Shown here piece by piece: positions 9,368 through 17,053 of a stretch of DNA of 27,624 bases. The translations under genes and the position numbers were made by a program. Source of the DNA: an uncultured Lachnospiraceae bacterium (GTDB lineage: Bacteria > Bacillota > Clostridia > Lachnospirales > Lachnospiraceae); contig CAKRFY010000035.1 in assembly GCA_934320895.1 (NCBI GenBank), forward strand, positions 1 through 27,624, given 5' to 3'. Position 1 is the stretch's first letter. Each line of letters starts with the position of its first letter. The notes below the pieces were generated by a model, which worked only from the letters and a program-made list of their open reading frames with translations, did not search any database and was not told the DNA's origin.

Positions 9368-9405
9368 TTTTACCTCATTTCTGTGCAATCACACTGCACT
9401 GCAAT

Positions 9406-9771
9406 CTATTTACTATCCCACACTTTACCTATAACAGCAATCACATCTTCCTTTTTGGTTCCCATAAATTTAAGTTCCTCTGAAGCATCAGCAATCTCTT
9501 TTAAAAGTTCCTTTTTTCTCGCTGTATTTTCTTCCGGAACACCTGCTACAAAACAACCTTTTCCCTTCACTGTATATACATAACCTTCTGCTTCCAGTTC
9601 CCTATACGCTCTTTGTATCGTGTTTGGATTTATAGTAAGCGATGTTGCCAGCTCCCTAACTGACGGTAGTTTTTCATTGTTCTCCATAATGCCCTGCACG
9701 ATAAGTTTTCTGATTCCGTCCTTGATCTGCTCATAGATCGGTCTTGGATCACGATAATTTATCTGAATCAC
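9406..9771 (-). CDS. GntR-family transcriptional regulator, YtrA subfamily
   Basis: A 121-residue repressor with an N-terminal winged helix-turn-helix ('LPSVRELATSLTINPNTIQR', then 'AYRELEAEGYVYTVKGKG') and only a short helical tail. That architecture defines the YtrA subfamily, which lacks a large effector domain and normally controls the ABC transporter genes beside it. The start is GTG 9769-9771 behind GGGAGGTGAGAGAAA. It is first in an operon with the ATPase and permease. A perfect 14-bp inverted repeat directly downstream of the promoter -10 box is the probable autoregulatory operator. Confidence 0.92.
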   Translation of the reverse strand: MIQINYRDPRPIYEQIKDGIRKLIVQGIMENNEKLPSVRELATSLTINPNTIQRAYRELEAEGYVYTVKGKGCFVAGVPEENTARKKELLKEIADASEELKFMGTKKEDVIAVIGKVWDSK

Positions 9772-9910
9772 TTTCTCTCACCTCCCGTCATATACGCTTT
9801 TAACGCTTATTTGTAGTTGCAGCTGTATGTTCCATCCCACAAAACACAAGCTTTCAACCATATCCCCAATCTTTTCTGATAACAAAGCCTCCCACAGCCG
9901 TATTATCATC

Positions 9911-9943
9911 ATTAACTGTATTAACATTCTTAATACAGTTAAT
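9911..9943 (-). promoter_or_regulatory. Probable GntR operator
   Basis: ATTAACTGTATTAA (9911-9924) and TTAATACAGTTAAT (9930-9943) are a perfect 14-bp inverted repeat with a 5-nt centre. It abuts the -10 box of the operon promoter, and transcription would start inside it. Position, symmetry and the neighbouring YtrA-type gene make autorepression by that protein the natural reading. Binding itself is inferred. Confidence 0.85.
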
Positions 9944-9972
9944 ATATTAAAACAGGCTGACGCATTTGTCAA
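9944..9972 (-). promoter_or_regulatory. Promoter of the gntR-ABC operon
   Basis: Minus-strand TTGACA (9967-9972), 17-nt spacer, TAATAT (9944-9949). The -10 box touches the operator at 9943. The leader to the GTG start is about 165 nt and shows no recognised riboswitch. Confidence 0.88.
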
Positions 9973-9983
9973 CCCGCTTTTTG

Positions 9984-10038
9984 AATTTTTCAGAAAACTA
10001 ACTCCCTGCAAGCAAGCATTAGTTTTCTTAGAAAAATT
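9984..10038. terminator. Long hairpin between spoIVA and the gntR promoter
   Basis: Arms of 8 and 10 bp pair perfectly with a single 2-nt bulge (9984-10001 with 10019-10038). The stem is AT-rich and no clear T run follows on either strand. It begins 15 nt after the spoIVA stop codon and ends 11 nt before the -35 box of the next operon. It probably closes the spoIVA transcript or protects its 3' end. Confidence 0.6.
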
Positions 10039-10053
10039 GCATTCGTTGTTATA

Positions 10054-11541
10054 TCATATGATAATACACACAAGTCCGCCGTTGCTGTCATTTATTACTT
10101 TCTGTATCGTATCCTGAAGTTTTACCTGGCTTTCGTCAGTTAATTTATTCACCTTTGATTCTATTCCCTCCTCCACAAGCTGTCTTACCGTCTTTCCAAA
10201 TATATTTGTATCCCATATACCTGACTGTCCGCCTTCGGATACTATATCTTCGCCACCTGCGATATATCTGACAAGATCTTCTGCCTGCTCCTTTGTTCCG
10301 ACTATAGGAGCGATTTCCGTTTCTATATCAGCCTGTATCAGATGTATTGACGGACTTGTCGCTCTTAATTTAACACCAAATTTGTTGCCGTGATGTATAA
10401 GTTCTGGTTCATCTATCTTTATATCCTCTACCGATGGAGTGATAACACCATATCCCTTTCTCTTTACCTCGGCAAGTGATTCGCTTATCTTTTCTATTTC
10501 CTGCCCTTTCTTGGCAAATTCCTTTAATATATGTATAAGTTCATATTCTCCTTTGATATCCATTCCAACAAGTTCACTCAAGATCTGGTAATACTTTTCC
10601 TCATCAAATTTAACTGATATGCTTACATTTCCATTTGTCATATCAATATTGCTGATATCAAACTGCCTGATATAGTCACTGTCTGATATCATATTCTCTT
10701 TATTTATGTCACCTATACAGCTTACCTTTGCAAGTATATCCCTGACTTTTGCTACAAGCTCCTGTTTAAGCCAGTGGCTTGTTTTAAGCATCTCAACCCA
10801 TTTAGGAAGATAAAACGAAACCTGGCTTACCGGAAATGAATCAAGGATTTTTTTCATTATCCTTTTAACATCTTGACGGCTAAGCTGCATACAGTTAAGT
10901 GCTACAGGTGTTACACCTGTTCTATCCTTTATCTCATCTATAACATCTTTTGCTTTTTCCCCAAAAGGATTTGCTGAATTAACTATCACAATAAATGGTT
11001 TTCCTATACTTTTTAGTTCCGTAATAGTTTTATCTTCCGCATCTTTGTAACTCTGTCTTGAAATGTCACCAAAGCTGCCATCAGTTGTTATTACAATTCC
11101 TATAGTTGAATGGTCATGTATCACCTTTTTTGTTCCATATTCGGCTGCTTTTGCAAAAGGCATTGGTTCTTCCGACCATGGAGTCATAACCATACGCTCT
11201 TTTTCCCCCTCCATAAGACCGTTTGCATCCTCCACTATATAACCGACACAGTCAACCATCCTGACTTTTATTTCATTACCGTCAAAAAGATTTATCTTTA
11301 CAGCCTCTTTTGGAATAAATTTTGGTTCCGTCGTCATTATAGTCTTTCCCTCTGCCGACTGGGGAAGTTCATCCATTGCACGCTTTCTGTCATTCTCATC
11401 TTCAATGCCGGGCAGTACAAACATCTCCATAAACTTTTTTATAAATGTTGACTTTCCAGTTCTGACCGGGCCACATACTCCTAAATAAAACTCTCCATTT
11501 GTACGTTTTGAAATGTCATTATATACGCTATACTCTTCCAT
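10054..11541 (-). CDS. spoIVA: Stage IV sporulation protein A, spore-coat basement ATPase
   Basis: SpoIVA is made in the mother cell, binds the forespore surface and polymerises with ATP hydrolysis to form the platform for the spore coat. The 495-residue length equals the usual size of about 492. Walker A 'GPVRTGKST' is at residues 24-32, and conserved segments such as 'DCVGYIVEDANGLMEGE', 'MTPWSEEPMPFAKAAE' and 'HDHSTIGIVITTDGSFGD' are all present. The C-terminus 'GGLVCIII' is the expected hydrophobic anchor end. Start ATG 11541 is preceded by GGGGG. It stands alone. In Bacillus it is transcribed by sigma-E; I could not find a convincing sigma-E promoter here. It indicates that the host lineage sporulates. 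Confidence 0.97.
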   Translation of the reverse strand: MEEYSVYNDISKRTNGEFYLGVCGPVRTGKSTFIKKFMEMFVLPGIEDENDRKRAMDELPQSAEGKTIMTTEPKFIPKEAVKINLFDGNEIKVRMVDCVGYIVEDANGLMEGEKERMVMTPWSEEPMPFAKAAEYGTKKVIHDHSTIGIVITTDGSFGDISRQSYKDAEDKTITELKSIGKPFIVIVNSANPFGEKAKDVIDEIKDRTGVTPVALNCMQLSRQDVKRIMKKILDSFPVSQVSFYLPKWVEMLKTSHWLKQELVAKVRDILAKVSCIGDINKENMISDSDYIRQFDISNIDMTNGNVSISVKFDEEKYYQILSELVGMDIKGEYELIHILKEFAKKGQEIEKISESLAEVKRKGYGVITPSVEDIKIDEPELIHHGNKFGVKLRATSPSIHLIQADIETEIAPIVGTKEQAEDLVRYIAGGEDIVSEGGQSGIWDTNIFGKTVRQLVEEGIESKVNKLTDESQVKLQDTIQKVINDSNGGLVCIII

Positions 11542-11956
11542 GCTGCCCCCATATATACTTTGTTTTTATTATTTTAACTGTGACTATACTGCGGTGACAG
11601 ACAAAAAATTAAACTTATGCATATATCGGTGACAAATTGTCGCAAAAGATGCATCCAGAATTAATCTTGGTTGTCATATAGTCACATTATCTAATTATAT
11701 ATATGAGAATATACTAAAAAAAATGAGCAAAAAATAAAATCTGCTCACTTTGTATTATTACTATTTATTTTTATTGCATATTTCAATAAGACACTGATGT
11801 TTTTTACTCGCTTTATCATTTATAAAAGTATATCATCAAATCCAGACATTCACAATGAAAACTTGCGCTGTTTTTGTGTATAACAAGTTCGTTTAAATCA
11901 TAAATCTTAAGCATGAAAATTAAAAATTCTTACACTACCAACGCATGTACAATATC
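11542..11956. other. 415-nt gap upstream of spoIVA with paired repeats
   Basis: No gene is seen. The spoIVA-proximal half holds TGTGACTATA (11579-11588) inverted as TATAGTCACA (11677-11686), and CGGTGACA twice in direct orientation (11592-11599, 11627-11634), the second continuing into the near-palindrome GTGACAAATTGTCGC. These may be regulator sites for spoIVA. The distal half is AT-rich and contains the terminator at 11715-11747. Confidence 0.5.
11715..11747 (-). terminator. Terminator between the PARG gene and spoIVA
   Basis: On the minus strand TGAGCA and TGCTCA pair and are followed by about eight T. It lies some 210 nt after the stop codon of the PARG-type gene and before the spoIVA control region, so it insulates spoIVA from the accessory block. 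Confidence 0.75.
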
Positions 11957-12817
11957 CTATCGTGTCAAAGATTTAAACACTCTGTCAAAAGTTTTATAAT
12001 TTCTATCATCTCCAGGGCTGCAATAAACAGCAAATTCAATCACTTTAAAAGAATTTAAATAATCTTTTATTACATTTCCTGCCGCCAAAGCAACAACTTC
12101 CGGTTTATTCATAAAAGCTCCACATCCAAATGCCCCTAAGATCACAACTTCTTCTCCTTCAGCTACAGCTACATCCAAAATTCTTCTAAGACGTTTCTCA
12201 TGAATTTCCAAAAGTTTTTTATCACTTACCTTGACACATTTATCACCCTCACCCGGATTGTGCATGTTCCCTGGTTTTTCTCTCAAATTAGGTGCAGCAC
12301 ATGTGATAACATCCACATTATACCAGTCTTTTTCATTCATTAATTTCGGACTTGCCGTATCTGTCTTAAAAACAACAACTCCAGGTGTATAAATGATATC
12401 ATCATTGTGTATTGGATCATGTGTATTTCTATGAGGATTATAAAATCCATCCCACATAGGTTTTGTATTCAGACTAAAATACAAACCTGAACATCTACAT
12501 AAACACTCCTCCTGAGCACTGCTTCCTCTGATTACACCTCCACCCGGATTAGTCGCTGATGCAAAATTATGCACAACAGTTTTCATTCCTTTATGTGCAT
12601 ATACGCAAGCTGCTTCATAAGTTCTTTTACTTGAAACTACTACTTTTGCAGTTTCCGTATATCTTTTTAGTTCCGGTGCCCTAAAATCAGTTTCTTCTAA
12701 AATAAGCTTCTGATTATCTGTCGAAGACTGAACAGCATTTAAAATTTTCTTATTACTTCTCACTAAATTTTCTGTATCTTTAAAAATGCTAATATTATCC
12801 TCTCTTCTCATAGTCAC
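11957..12817 (-). CDS. Bacterial-type poly(ADP-ribose) glycohydrolase (TIGR02452 / DUF2263 macrodomain)
   Basis: A 286-residue macrodomain protein expected to hydrolyse ADP-ribose polymers or protein-linked ADP-ribose. The PARG signature is complete: 'NPGGGVIRGSSAQEE' at residues 90-104, with the Gly-rich loop and the Gln-Glu-Glu catalytic element. Further family marks are 'AACVYAHKGMKTVVHNFAS', 'VITCAAPNLRE' and 'EVVILGAFGCGAFMNKPEVVA'. The start is GTG 12817, 6 nt after AGGAGG; the ATG two codons later is less well spaced. It follows a 71-aa gene by 41 nt, so the two are probably co-transcribed. Such enzymes can reverse toxin-, defence- or phage-derived ADP-ribosylation. Family is confident; the target is unknown. 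Confidence 0.93.
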   Translation of the reverse strand: MTMRREDNISIFKDTENLVRSNKKILNAVQSSTDNQKLILEETDFRAPELKRYTETAKVVVSSKRTYEAACVYAHKGMKTVVHNFASATNPGGGVIRGSSAQEECLCRCSGLYFSLNTKPMWDGFYNPHRNTHDPIHNDDIIYTPGVVVFKTDTASPKLMNEKDWYNVDVITCAAPNLREKPGNMHNPGEGDKCVKVSDKKLLEIHEKRLRRILDVAVAEGEEVVILGAFGCGAFMNKPEVVALAAGNVIKDYLNSFKVIEFAVYCSPGDDRNYKTFDRVFKSLTR

Positions 12818-12858
12818 ATTTTACCTCCTGTAGCGCTTCAATCTTATAAATAAATCAC

Positions 12859-13074
12859 CTAAAATTTTTCCCTTAACGAAATTAAACTCCACTCCGGTTC
12901 ACTATAATTACATTCGCAAAAGCCCTGAGTAAATACTATCATATTCTTTGTTTGATTATAATATACTCCATCCATGCCCGTCGGTCCACATTCCCATCCA
13001 GAATCAGATTCAAGTGCAACATTCTTTGGAATATTATTTTTATCTATTAGCTCTGCAAGCTTTTCAAAAGTCAT
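12859..13074 (-). CDS. Small 71-aa protein upstream of the PARG gene
   Basis: I do not recognise a named family. The product is acidic, without membrane segments, and has a compact core 'ALESDSGWECGPTGMDGVYY' followed by 'NMIVFTQGFCECNYSEPEW'. Three Cys and several Trp/Tyr suggest a small beta-rich fold. Start ATG 13074 has AGGAGATGAAAT upstream. A candidate promoter lies at 13189-13216, and a 50-bp repeat element lies immediately upstream of the ribosome binding site. Co-transcription with the PARG-type gene is likely from the spacing. The look is that of a small immunity or modulator protein; this is only an impression. Confidence 0.75.
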   Translation of the reverse strand: MTFEKLAELIDKNNIPKNVALESDSGWECGPTGMDGVYYNQTKNMIVFTQGFCECNYSEPEWSLISLREKF

Positions 13075-13090
13075 ATTTCATCTCCTATCA

Positions 13091-13140
13091 TCAAGCGGAT
13101 ATTCGCAATCCGCTCTGCTACTTGCTCATAACGTTATTAG
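13091..13140. repeat. 50-bp dispersed repeat, copy 1
   Basis: It matches 26019-26068 at 45 of 50 positions, same orientation. It contains the hairpin GCGGAT-ATTCGCA-ATCCGC. It lies between the candidate promoter at 13189-13216 and the ribosome binding site of the 71-aa gene, so it would be in that gene's leader RNA. Confidence 0.85.
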
Positions 13141-13188
13141 CTGTTATCGCAGCATATAAACAGATTGCCAATCATAACCACGTCCCAA

Positions 13189-13216
13189 TTTATAATAAAA
13201 CTATTAAAGCTCTCAA
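13189..13216 (-). promoter_or_regulatory. Candidate promoter of the 71-aa gene and PARG
   Basis: Minus-strand TTGAGA (13211-13216), 16-nt spacer, TATAAA (13189-13194). Good match and the right place, but the region is AT-rich and chance matches are possible. Confidence 0.5.
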
Positions 13217-13273
13217 CTTTTCACACTTAAAAATAATTTCTAATAAACTCGTTAATATGTATTTTTGTATTTT

Positions 13274-13819
13274 TCACCAAATACCATATTCAAAATTATC
13301 AATATAACCTTTTTCCCGCAACTCATTCAGATATTCAATAGCTCTATCCACTGTCCATTCTCCTGTTTTTAACTGCATTAAAGGTGTTAAAGAATCCTTG
13401 AAATGTGAAAAAGGCATATCAAACAATTGTTGTTCTAACTCCCCTGGATTGCTTAATAACTGTTGCGGCAAATAGCATTCATAGCAATAATCATTATCAT
13501 TATTAACCAAAAATCGCCCAAATTCCGATCCCATCCACATATTAGCAGCATTTGCGAATTGAATAAAAGAGAGTCGATTTTTTTCTTTTATAATAACCGG
13601 ATGCATAAAAATCATCATATGAATTAATCCTTTTTTTGTCATTCCTATAGTCATTTGAACTCCCCATGAGAATAATTCATTGCTAAGAACAGTTGTTAAA
13701 TGATAATCCTCTGCCTCTGATAAAGCAAATGGATAGTCTTTTCTCCTAATTAACTTCATATTAAACAATTTTGCATTTTTTTCAATCATTTTTTGTAATT
13801 TTAATTTTGTTATATTCAT
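13274..13819 (-). CDS. YbjN-like protein of unknown function
   Basis: The 181-residue soluble product resembles the YbjN/type-III-secretion-chaperone-like fold in layout. It has a short N-terminal helix, alternating strands ('LTTVLSNELFSWGVQMTIGM', 'HMMIFMHPVIIKEK'), a helix 'RLSFIQFANAANMWM', then 'GRFLVNNDNDYCYECYLP' and a C-terminal helical part. The helix followed by 'G+F.....Y.YE.YLP' is the feature that suggests it. Start ATG 13819 has GGAAAGG upstream. It lies in the accessory block, with about 100 nt to the upstream phosphoesterase gene. I give the fold as a possibility, not an established match. Confidence 0.6.
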   Translation of the reverse strand: MNITKLKLQKMIEKNAKLFNMKLIRRKDYPFALSEAEDYHLTTVLSNELFSWGVQMTIGMTKKGLIHMMIFMHPVIIKEKNRLSFIQFANAANMWMGSEFGRFLVNNDNDYCYECYLPQQLLSNPGELEQQLFDMPFSHFKDSLTPLMQLKTGEWTVDRAIEYLNELREKGYIDNFEYGIW

Positions 13820-13916
13820 TTATTTTTCCTTTCCTCTATTTCTGGATATTCATCTAAGTAAGTTTGCTATCGTGTTTTTTCATTTCTTGTACTCCTTTTA
13901 CATCATTTCCAACGAT

Positions 13917-14603
13917 TTACAGCACCACGATATCATCATATAAACAGTAAAACATATCCTCAACTTCCGTATCCTCATGAAAATGTCCAAAATACCATGC
14001 CGTAAAATCTGTATTATCAGCTACCCTCTGGAGATATTGTCTTAACTCTACTTCATCATCCGACATTTCTCCATAGCCCATAGCTGCAACAACTTCTCTT
14101 GGACCGGAATGAGTTAGAATATAATCCACTTCAAAATCTGCTTTTTCAAGATTGTGCCATCCCTCTTCATATTCATTTTGATTAGGTATCTCTTCTGGAA
14201 ACCACGATAATCCTTCCGTGCGATACATCTTATCAATACTGTAGGCTCCACCAAATGTAAAAAAGCGTGTCCCATCTATCTCAAAAACCTGCCCTCTCAT
14301 CAGATGGATTATTCCGCCTTCAATAAAGTGAACTTTCCCACCATTCCATATTTCAATATCATATTCATTGAGTTGCTTAAAATTTTCATGATTCCCATCC
14401 ACAAATAATGTAGTAACAGGAAGACCTCTAAATATACTTCGTATTTCAGCTTCTTCAGATGCAGAGAAACCACATACACCTACATCACCGCATACAATTA
14501 GATAATCTTCCGATGTATATTCATCTTCATGCTCATCAAAGAATTTAACAATCTTGCCTATATCAATCGTTCCGTGTGTATCTCCAGATATAATAAAACT
14601 CAT
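13917..14603 (-). CDS. Calcineurin-like metallophosphoesterase
   Basis: A 228-residue phosphoesterase with a full set of metal-binding motifs: 'ISGDTHGTID' (residues 6-15), 'LIVCGDVGVCG', 'FVDGNHENF', 'ILTHSGP' and 'YFGHFHEDTE'. These place two metal ions in the active site as in the MPE superfamily. The sequence groups with small cytoplasmic phosphoesterases of unknown substrate rather than with exonuclease SbcD or YfcE. Start ATG 14603 has AGGAGGATAATT upstream. A second, PPP-type phosphatase gene ends 36 nt upstream on the same strand. The pair is probably one transcription unit. Confidence 0.9.
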   Translation of the reverse strand: MSFIISGDTHGTIDIGKIVKFFDEHEDEYTSEDYLIVCGDVGVCGFSASEEAEIRSIFRGLPVTTLFVDGNHENFKQLNEYDIEIWNGGKVHFIEGGIIHLMRGQVFEIDGTRFFTFGGAYSIDKMYRTEGLSWFPEEIPNQNEYEEGWHNLEKADFEVDYILTHSGPREVVAAMGYGEMSDDEVELRQYLQRVADNTDFTAWYFGHFHEDTEVEDMFYCLYDDIVVL

Positions 14604-14639
14604 AATTATCCTCCTTCCTTATAGACCGAGCAGCACATA

Positions 14640-15374
14640 TCATATATCATTTACCCCTATTTTATTGGGTGCTGAATAATACTCTTCCCCAGTGTCCAAA
14701 CATAAAGCTGCCAGCCTTCCGCCAGGATAATTCGCCCCACAATCAATTGCTATATGGTTGTTTTTCCGATAAATATAACCTGGACGCGGATTATCCTTGA
14801 TTGTCTGCGTCGGTGTATGTCCCGTTATAACATATGTATCTTGAAAATATCTCACGTCATAGTCTGCTCGTGCCCATATTAACTCATGAAGTGAATAATC
14901 CTCTATGTCCTTTTCCGGCGAATAGTTTCCTAAGCCTGCATGAACAAGAATGTAATCTTTATCATTGACAGATACTTCTTCATAAACCAAAAAATCCTTT
15001 ATGAAATCTATCACGTCCTTTTTAGACTCTGAATCCAGTTGACTGAACTCATCAATAGTTGATTTACTTCCGTTATATTGCCATGTTATCAGATTATCAA
15101 GCATTTCTTCATCCAGCTCTTCTAAAGACATGTCTGTGATTTCTTTCATCAAAAATCCCAAACATTCTAATGCCATAAACTCATGGTTACCTACCAGGCA
15201 TATAGCATTTGGCATCTCCATGAGTTTTCTAAGCGTCTTTATGGGATGCGTTCCTCTGTCAAGTATATCTCCTAAGATGTATAATGTATCAGTTTCCTTA
15301 AGTTTAATCTTATCAACCAGCTCCATGAACATGTCGTACTGTCCATGAATATCTGAAATAACATATGTTGCCAT
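14640..15374 (-). CDS. PPP-type (bacterial serine/threonine) protein phosphatase
   Basis: The 244-residue product carries the PPP signature order 'ISDIHGQYD', 'ILGDILDRG', 'LVGNHE', 'LVHAGLG' and 'VITGHTPT', as in lambda-type and other bacterial protein phosphatases. It is expected to be a Mn-dependent phosphatase for phosphoproteins or small phosphorylated signals. I chose ATG 15374 with GAGG 7 nt upstream; the longer ORF from 15407 has a poorer context and adds residues before the beta-strand that normally starts the domain. The leader contains competing hairpins and a 19-codon ORF. It is followed 36 nt later by another phosphoesterase gene. Confidence 0.9.
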   Translation of the reverse strand: MATYVISDIHGQYDMFMELVDKIKLKETDTLYILGDILDRGTHPIKTLRKLMEMPNAICLVGNHEFMALECLGFLMKEITDMSLEELDEEMLDNLITWQYNGSKSTIDEFSQLDSESKKDVIDFIKDFLVYEEVSVNDKDYILVHAGLGNYSPEKDIEDYSLHELIWARADYDVRYFQDTYVITGHTPTQTIKDNPRPGYIYRKNNHIAIDCGANYPGGRLAALCLDTGEEYYSAPNKIGVNDI

Positions 15375-15401
15375 ACTAATCCTCATTTCTGCACACATTT
15401 T

Positions 15402-15466
15402 TTGCATATCAAGTTTGTGTCAAATGTGCGCAGACACAAATCTTGTGTGTGAAAAATCTTGCATAT
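15402..15466. repeat. Small hairpin-bearing segment between 8-bp direct repeats
   Basis: TTGCATAT occurs at 15402-15409 and 15459-15466. Between them TTTGTGTC (15414-15421) pairs with GACACAAA (15433-15440), and the latter can instead pair with TTGTGT (15443-15448). The layout fits either a small insertion with target duplication or a leader with alternative hairpins. Confidence 0.45.
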
Positions 15467-15479
15467 ATGGTTTTTTCAC
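15420..15479 (-). CDS. Possible 19-codon leader ORF
   Basis: It starts with GTG 8 nt after GGAGG, a strong ribosome binding site directly behind the stop codon of the preceding gene, and would encode MKKPYMQDFSHTRFVSAHI. It overlaps the competing hairpins in the leader of the PPP phosphatase, so its translation could affect their folding. No relatives are recognised, and the ORF may be fortuitous. Confidence 0.3.
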   Translation of the reverse strand: MKKPYMQDFSHTRFVSAHI

Positions 15480-15498
15480 ACTAATCACCTCCAAAATA

Positions 15499-15954
15499 TC
15501 AGTCCCACCAAATATATAGCTCCGCATTATCTTTCATAATCTTTTTCATTTTTTCATATCCACCACTACAATTCGCATCTGCATTAAGATTCTTACATTC
15601 ATTTATTAAATCATCTATCTCTATATCAGATAGTACTCTACCAAACCGAAACCCCACGCTATCGTATGATATCTCAACTATTTCAGCAGCAAATCTACTC
15701 TCCCATTCCTTTGCTACATAATACATTTCGTTTGAAGTCGGTGTCGAGTTCCATCCTCCCCAATAATTTCCAAGCAACAAAAACAATTCATATGTGCGCT
15801 GAATGTTTTTAAATTCAACTTTCACACCCGAATTGCCATATGTAACGGATTTTCCATCACAATAAAGCTCATTCTTTTCTGTTTGATGCACATATTTTTT
15901 AAAAAACTGAAACATAGCAGGATCATTGATTACATTCATGTTTATAGTCGCCAT
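15499..15954 (-). CDS. DUF4253-like protein
   Basis: The 151-residue soluble product ends in a pattern resembling DUF4253 proteins: 'AKEWESRFAAEIVEISYDS', a variable middle and the closing 'ELYIWWD'. The N-terminal half has 'FKNIQRTYELFLLLGNYWGG', a helix common in small accessory proteins. Function is unknown; DUF4253 proteins are often encoded among immunity or housekeeping accessory genes. ATG 15954 overlaps the end of the upstream gene by 13 bp, with GGTGG upstream, so translation is coupled. The family match rests on the C-terminal motif only. Confidence 0.6.
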   Translation of the reverse strand: MATINMNVINDPAMFQFFKKYVHQTEKNELYCDGKSVTYGNSGVKVEFKNIQRTYELFLLLGNYWGGWNSTPTSNEMYYVAKEWESRFAAEIVEISYDSVGFRFGRVLSDIEIDDLINECKNLNADANCSGGYEKMKKIMKDNAELYIWWD

Positions 15955-17015
15955 AATGGACCACCATTTTCCTTATCCTTTATCTCTGCCCTGTTTTTAC
16001 GCAACTCTGTATTGGTCATAGGTCTGTGATGTGAATTTACAAATGATACTGCTCTCTTTATTGCTTTAATCATTTGAATCTCCTGTTCTGAATATTCACC
16101 ATAGTCCGTCACTATATCTACATGTTCCGGATCTTGCAGAACAATAGCTAACACGCCATCAAATCCGTGGACATGATCCATCTCTCCATTATACATGAAA
16201 TGGTATATTAAACCCGTGCCAGAGAACTCCGCTGCAATATAATCAACCTCTCCACTTTCAAAACCATGTCCCGTCTGCACACACCAAATACCTGAAGCAT
16301 CATCTTGAACCGGAATATACTTATTAAGATATCTTTGCTCTAATAAATCATCTGAACCACCTGTATATTCAGCCTTATTACTGACTTCAATCATGCTATT
16401 CTTTTTACTGTAAAGATTCGTTAGATAGTTGAGATACGCCCTTCTTTCATCTTTTTCATTCAAAGTCATACGTTCTATATATATTGGATTAATGTGTTCA
16501 TGTTTAAATTCTCCCTGATATGCTACACCATCAAATTTTATATCTACGCAAACCTGAACATCTGAATAGTCCCCTTTAAGCTTTTTGTAAAGCTCATACT
16601 CCTTATCAGAATAACCAAGTATTATTCCTACTTTTTCACATAACTCGGTTGTATTCCAGTCCCCATAAAGACTTCTTACTATGTCACCATTTCTGAAATC
16701 GTGTGGAACAAACACAAAATCAAACAGAGATTTATTATAAAACAATGCCCCCGATGCCGTATTACTCTTTCTGTAATACTTCCTATCCTTTTTAATCTGA
16801 ATTAATGACTTTGCTATTCTATCTCTTAATGTAGCATCAGATAAATTTTCCATAAATTTATTTAACCATTTTACTTTTTTATCATATGAAATCATAATGT
16901 GATTTGCAACTATAGTAGCCTTTTCCAAGTCCGTGAATTCATGATGTATGCTATGAAGGTACGCTCTTGTATCTTTTGACGGGATAAATTCATCAATAAA
17001 ATTATTTTTTTACAT
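15942..17015 (-). pseudogene. Hypothetical two-part protein with a stop codon directly after the start
   Basis: A GAAGGAGGACAAA ribosome binding site leads to ATG 17013-17015, which is followed at once by TAA. From codon 3 the same frame is open for 355 codons and reads as protein from the outset ('NNFIDEFIPSKDTRAYLHSI', then 'EFTDLEKATIVANH'). The first ~190 residues look like one domain, with 'HDFRNGDIVRSLYG' and 'EHINPIYIERM'; the rest, with 'RYLNKYIPVQDDASGIWCV' and 'VHGFDGVLAIVLQDPEHVDIV', like a second. The only conventional alternative start is TTG 16928, which lacks a ribosome binding site. Function is not recognised. Nonsense mutation, sequence error or unusual initiation are possible. 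It overlaps the DUF4253-like gene. Confidence 0.65.
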
Positions 17016-17053
17016 TTTGTCCTCCTTCGTTAGCTCCCCATTTGTAAAACTTT

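Noticed and set aside
9778..10011. A 77-codon minus-strand frame between spoIVA and gntR
   Set aside because: It would start upstream of the operon promoter and run through the operator and leader; no ribosome binding site and no protein-like composition.
11542..11760. Sigma-E promoter for spoIVA
   Set aside because: GTATATT with TAGATAAT 14 nt later and other combinations match the consensus only weakly; none is good enough to annotate.
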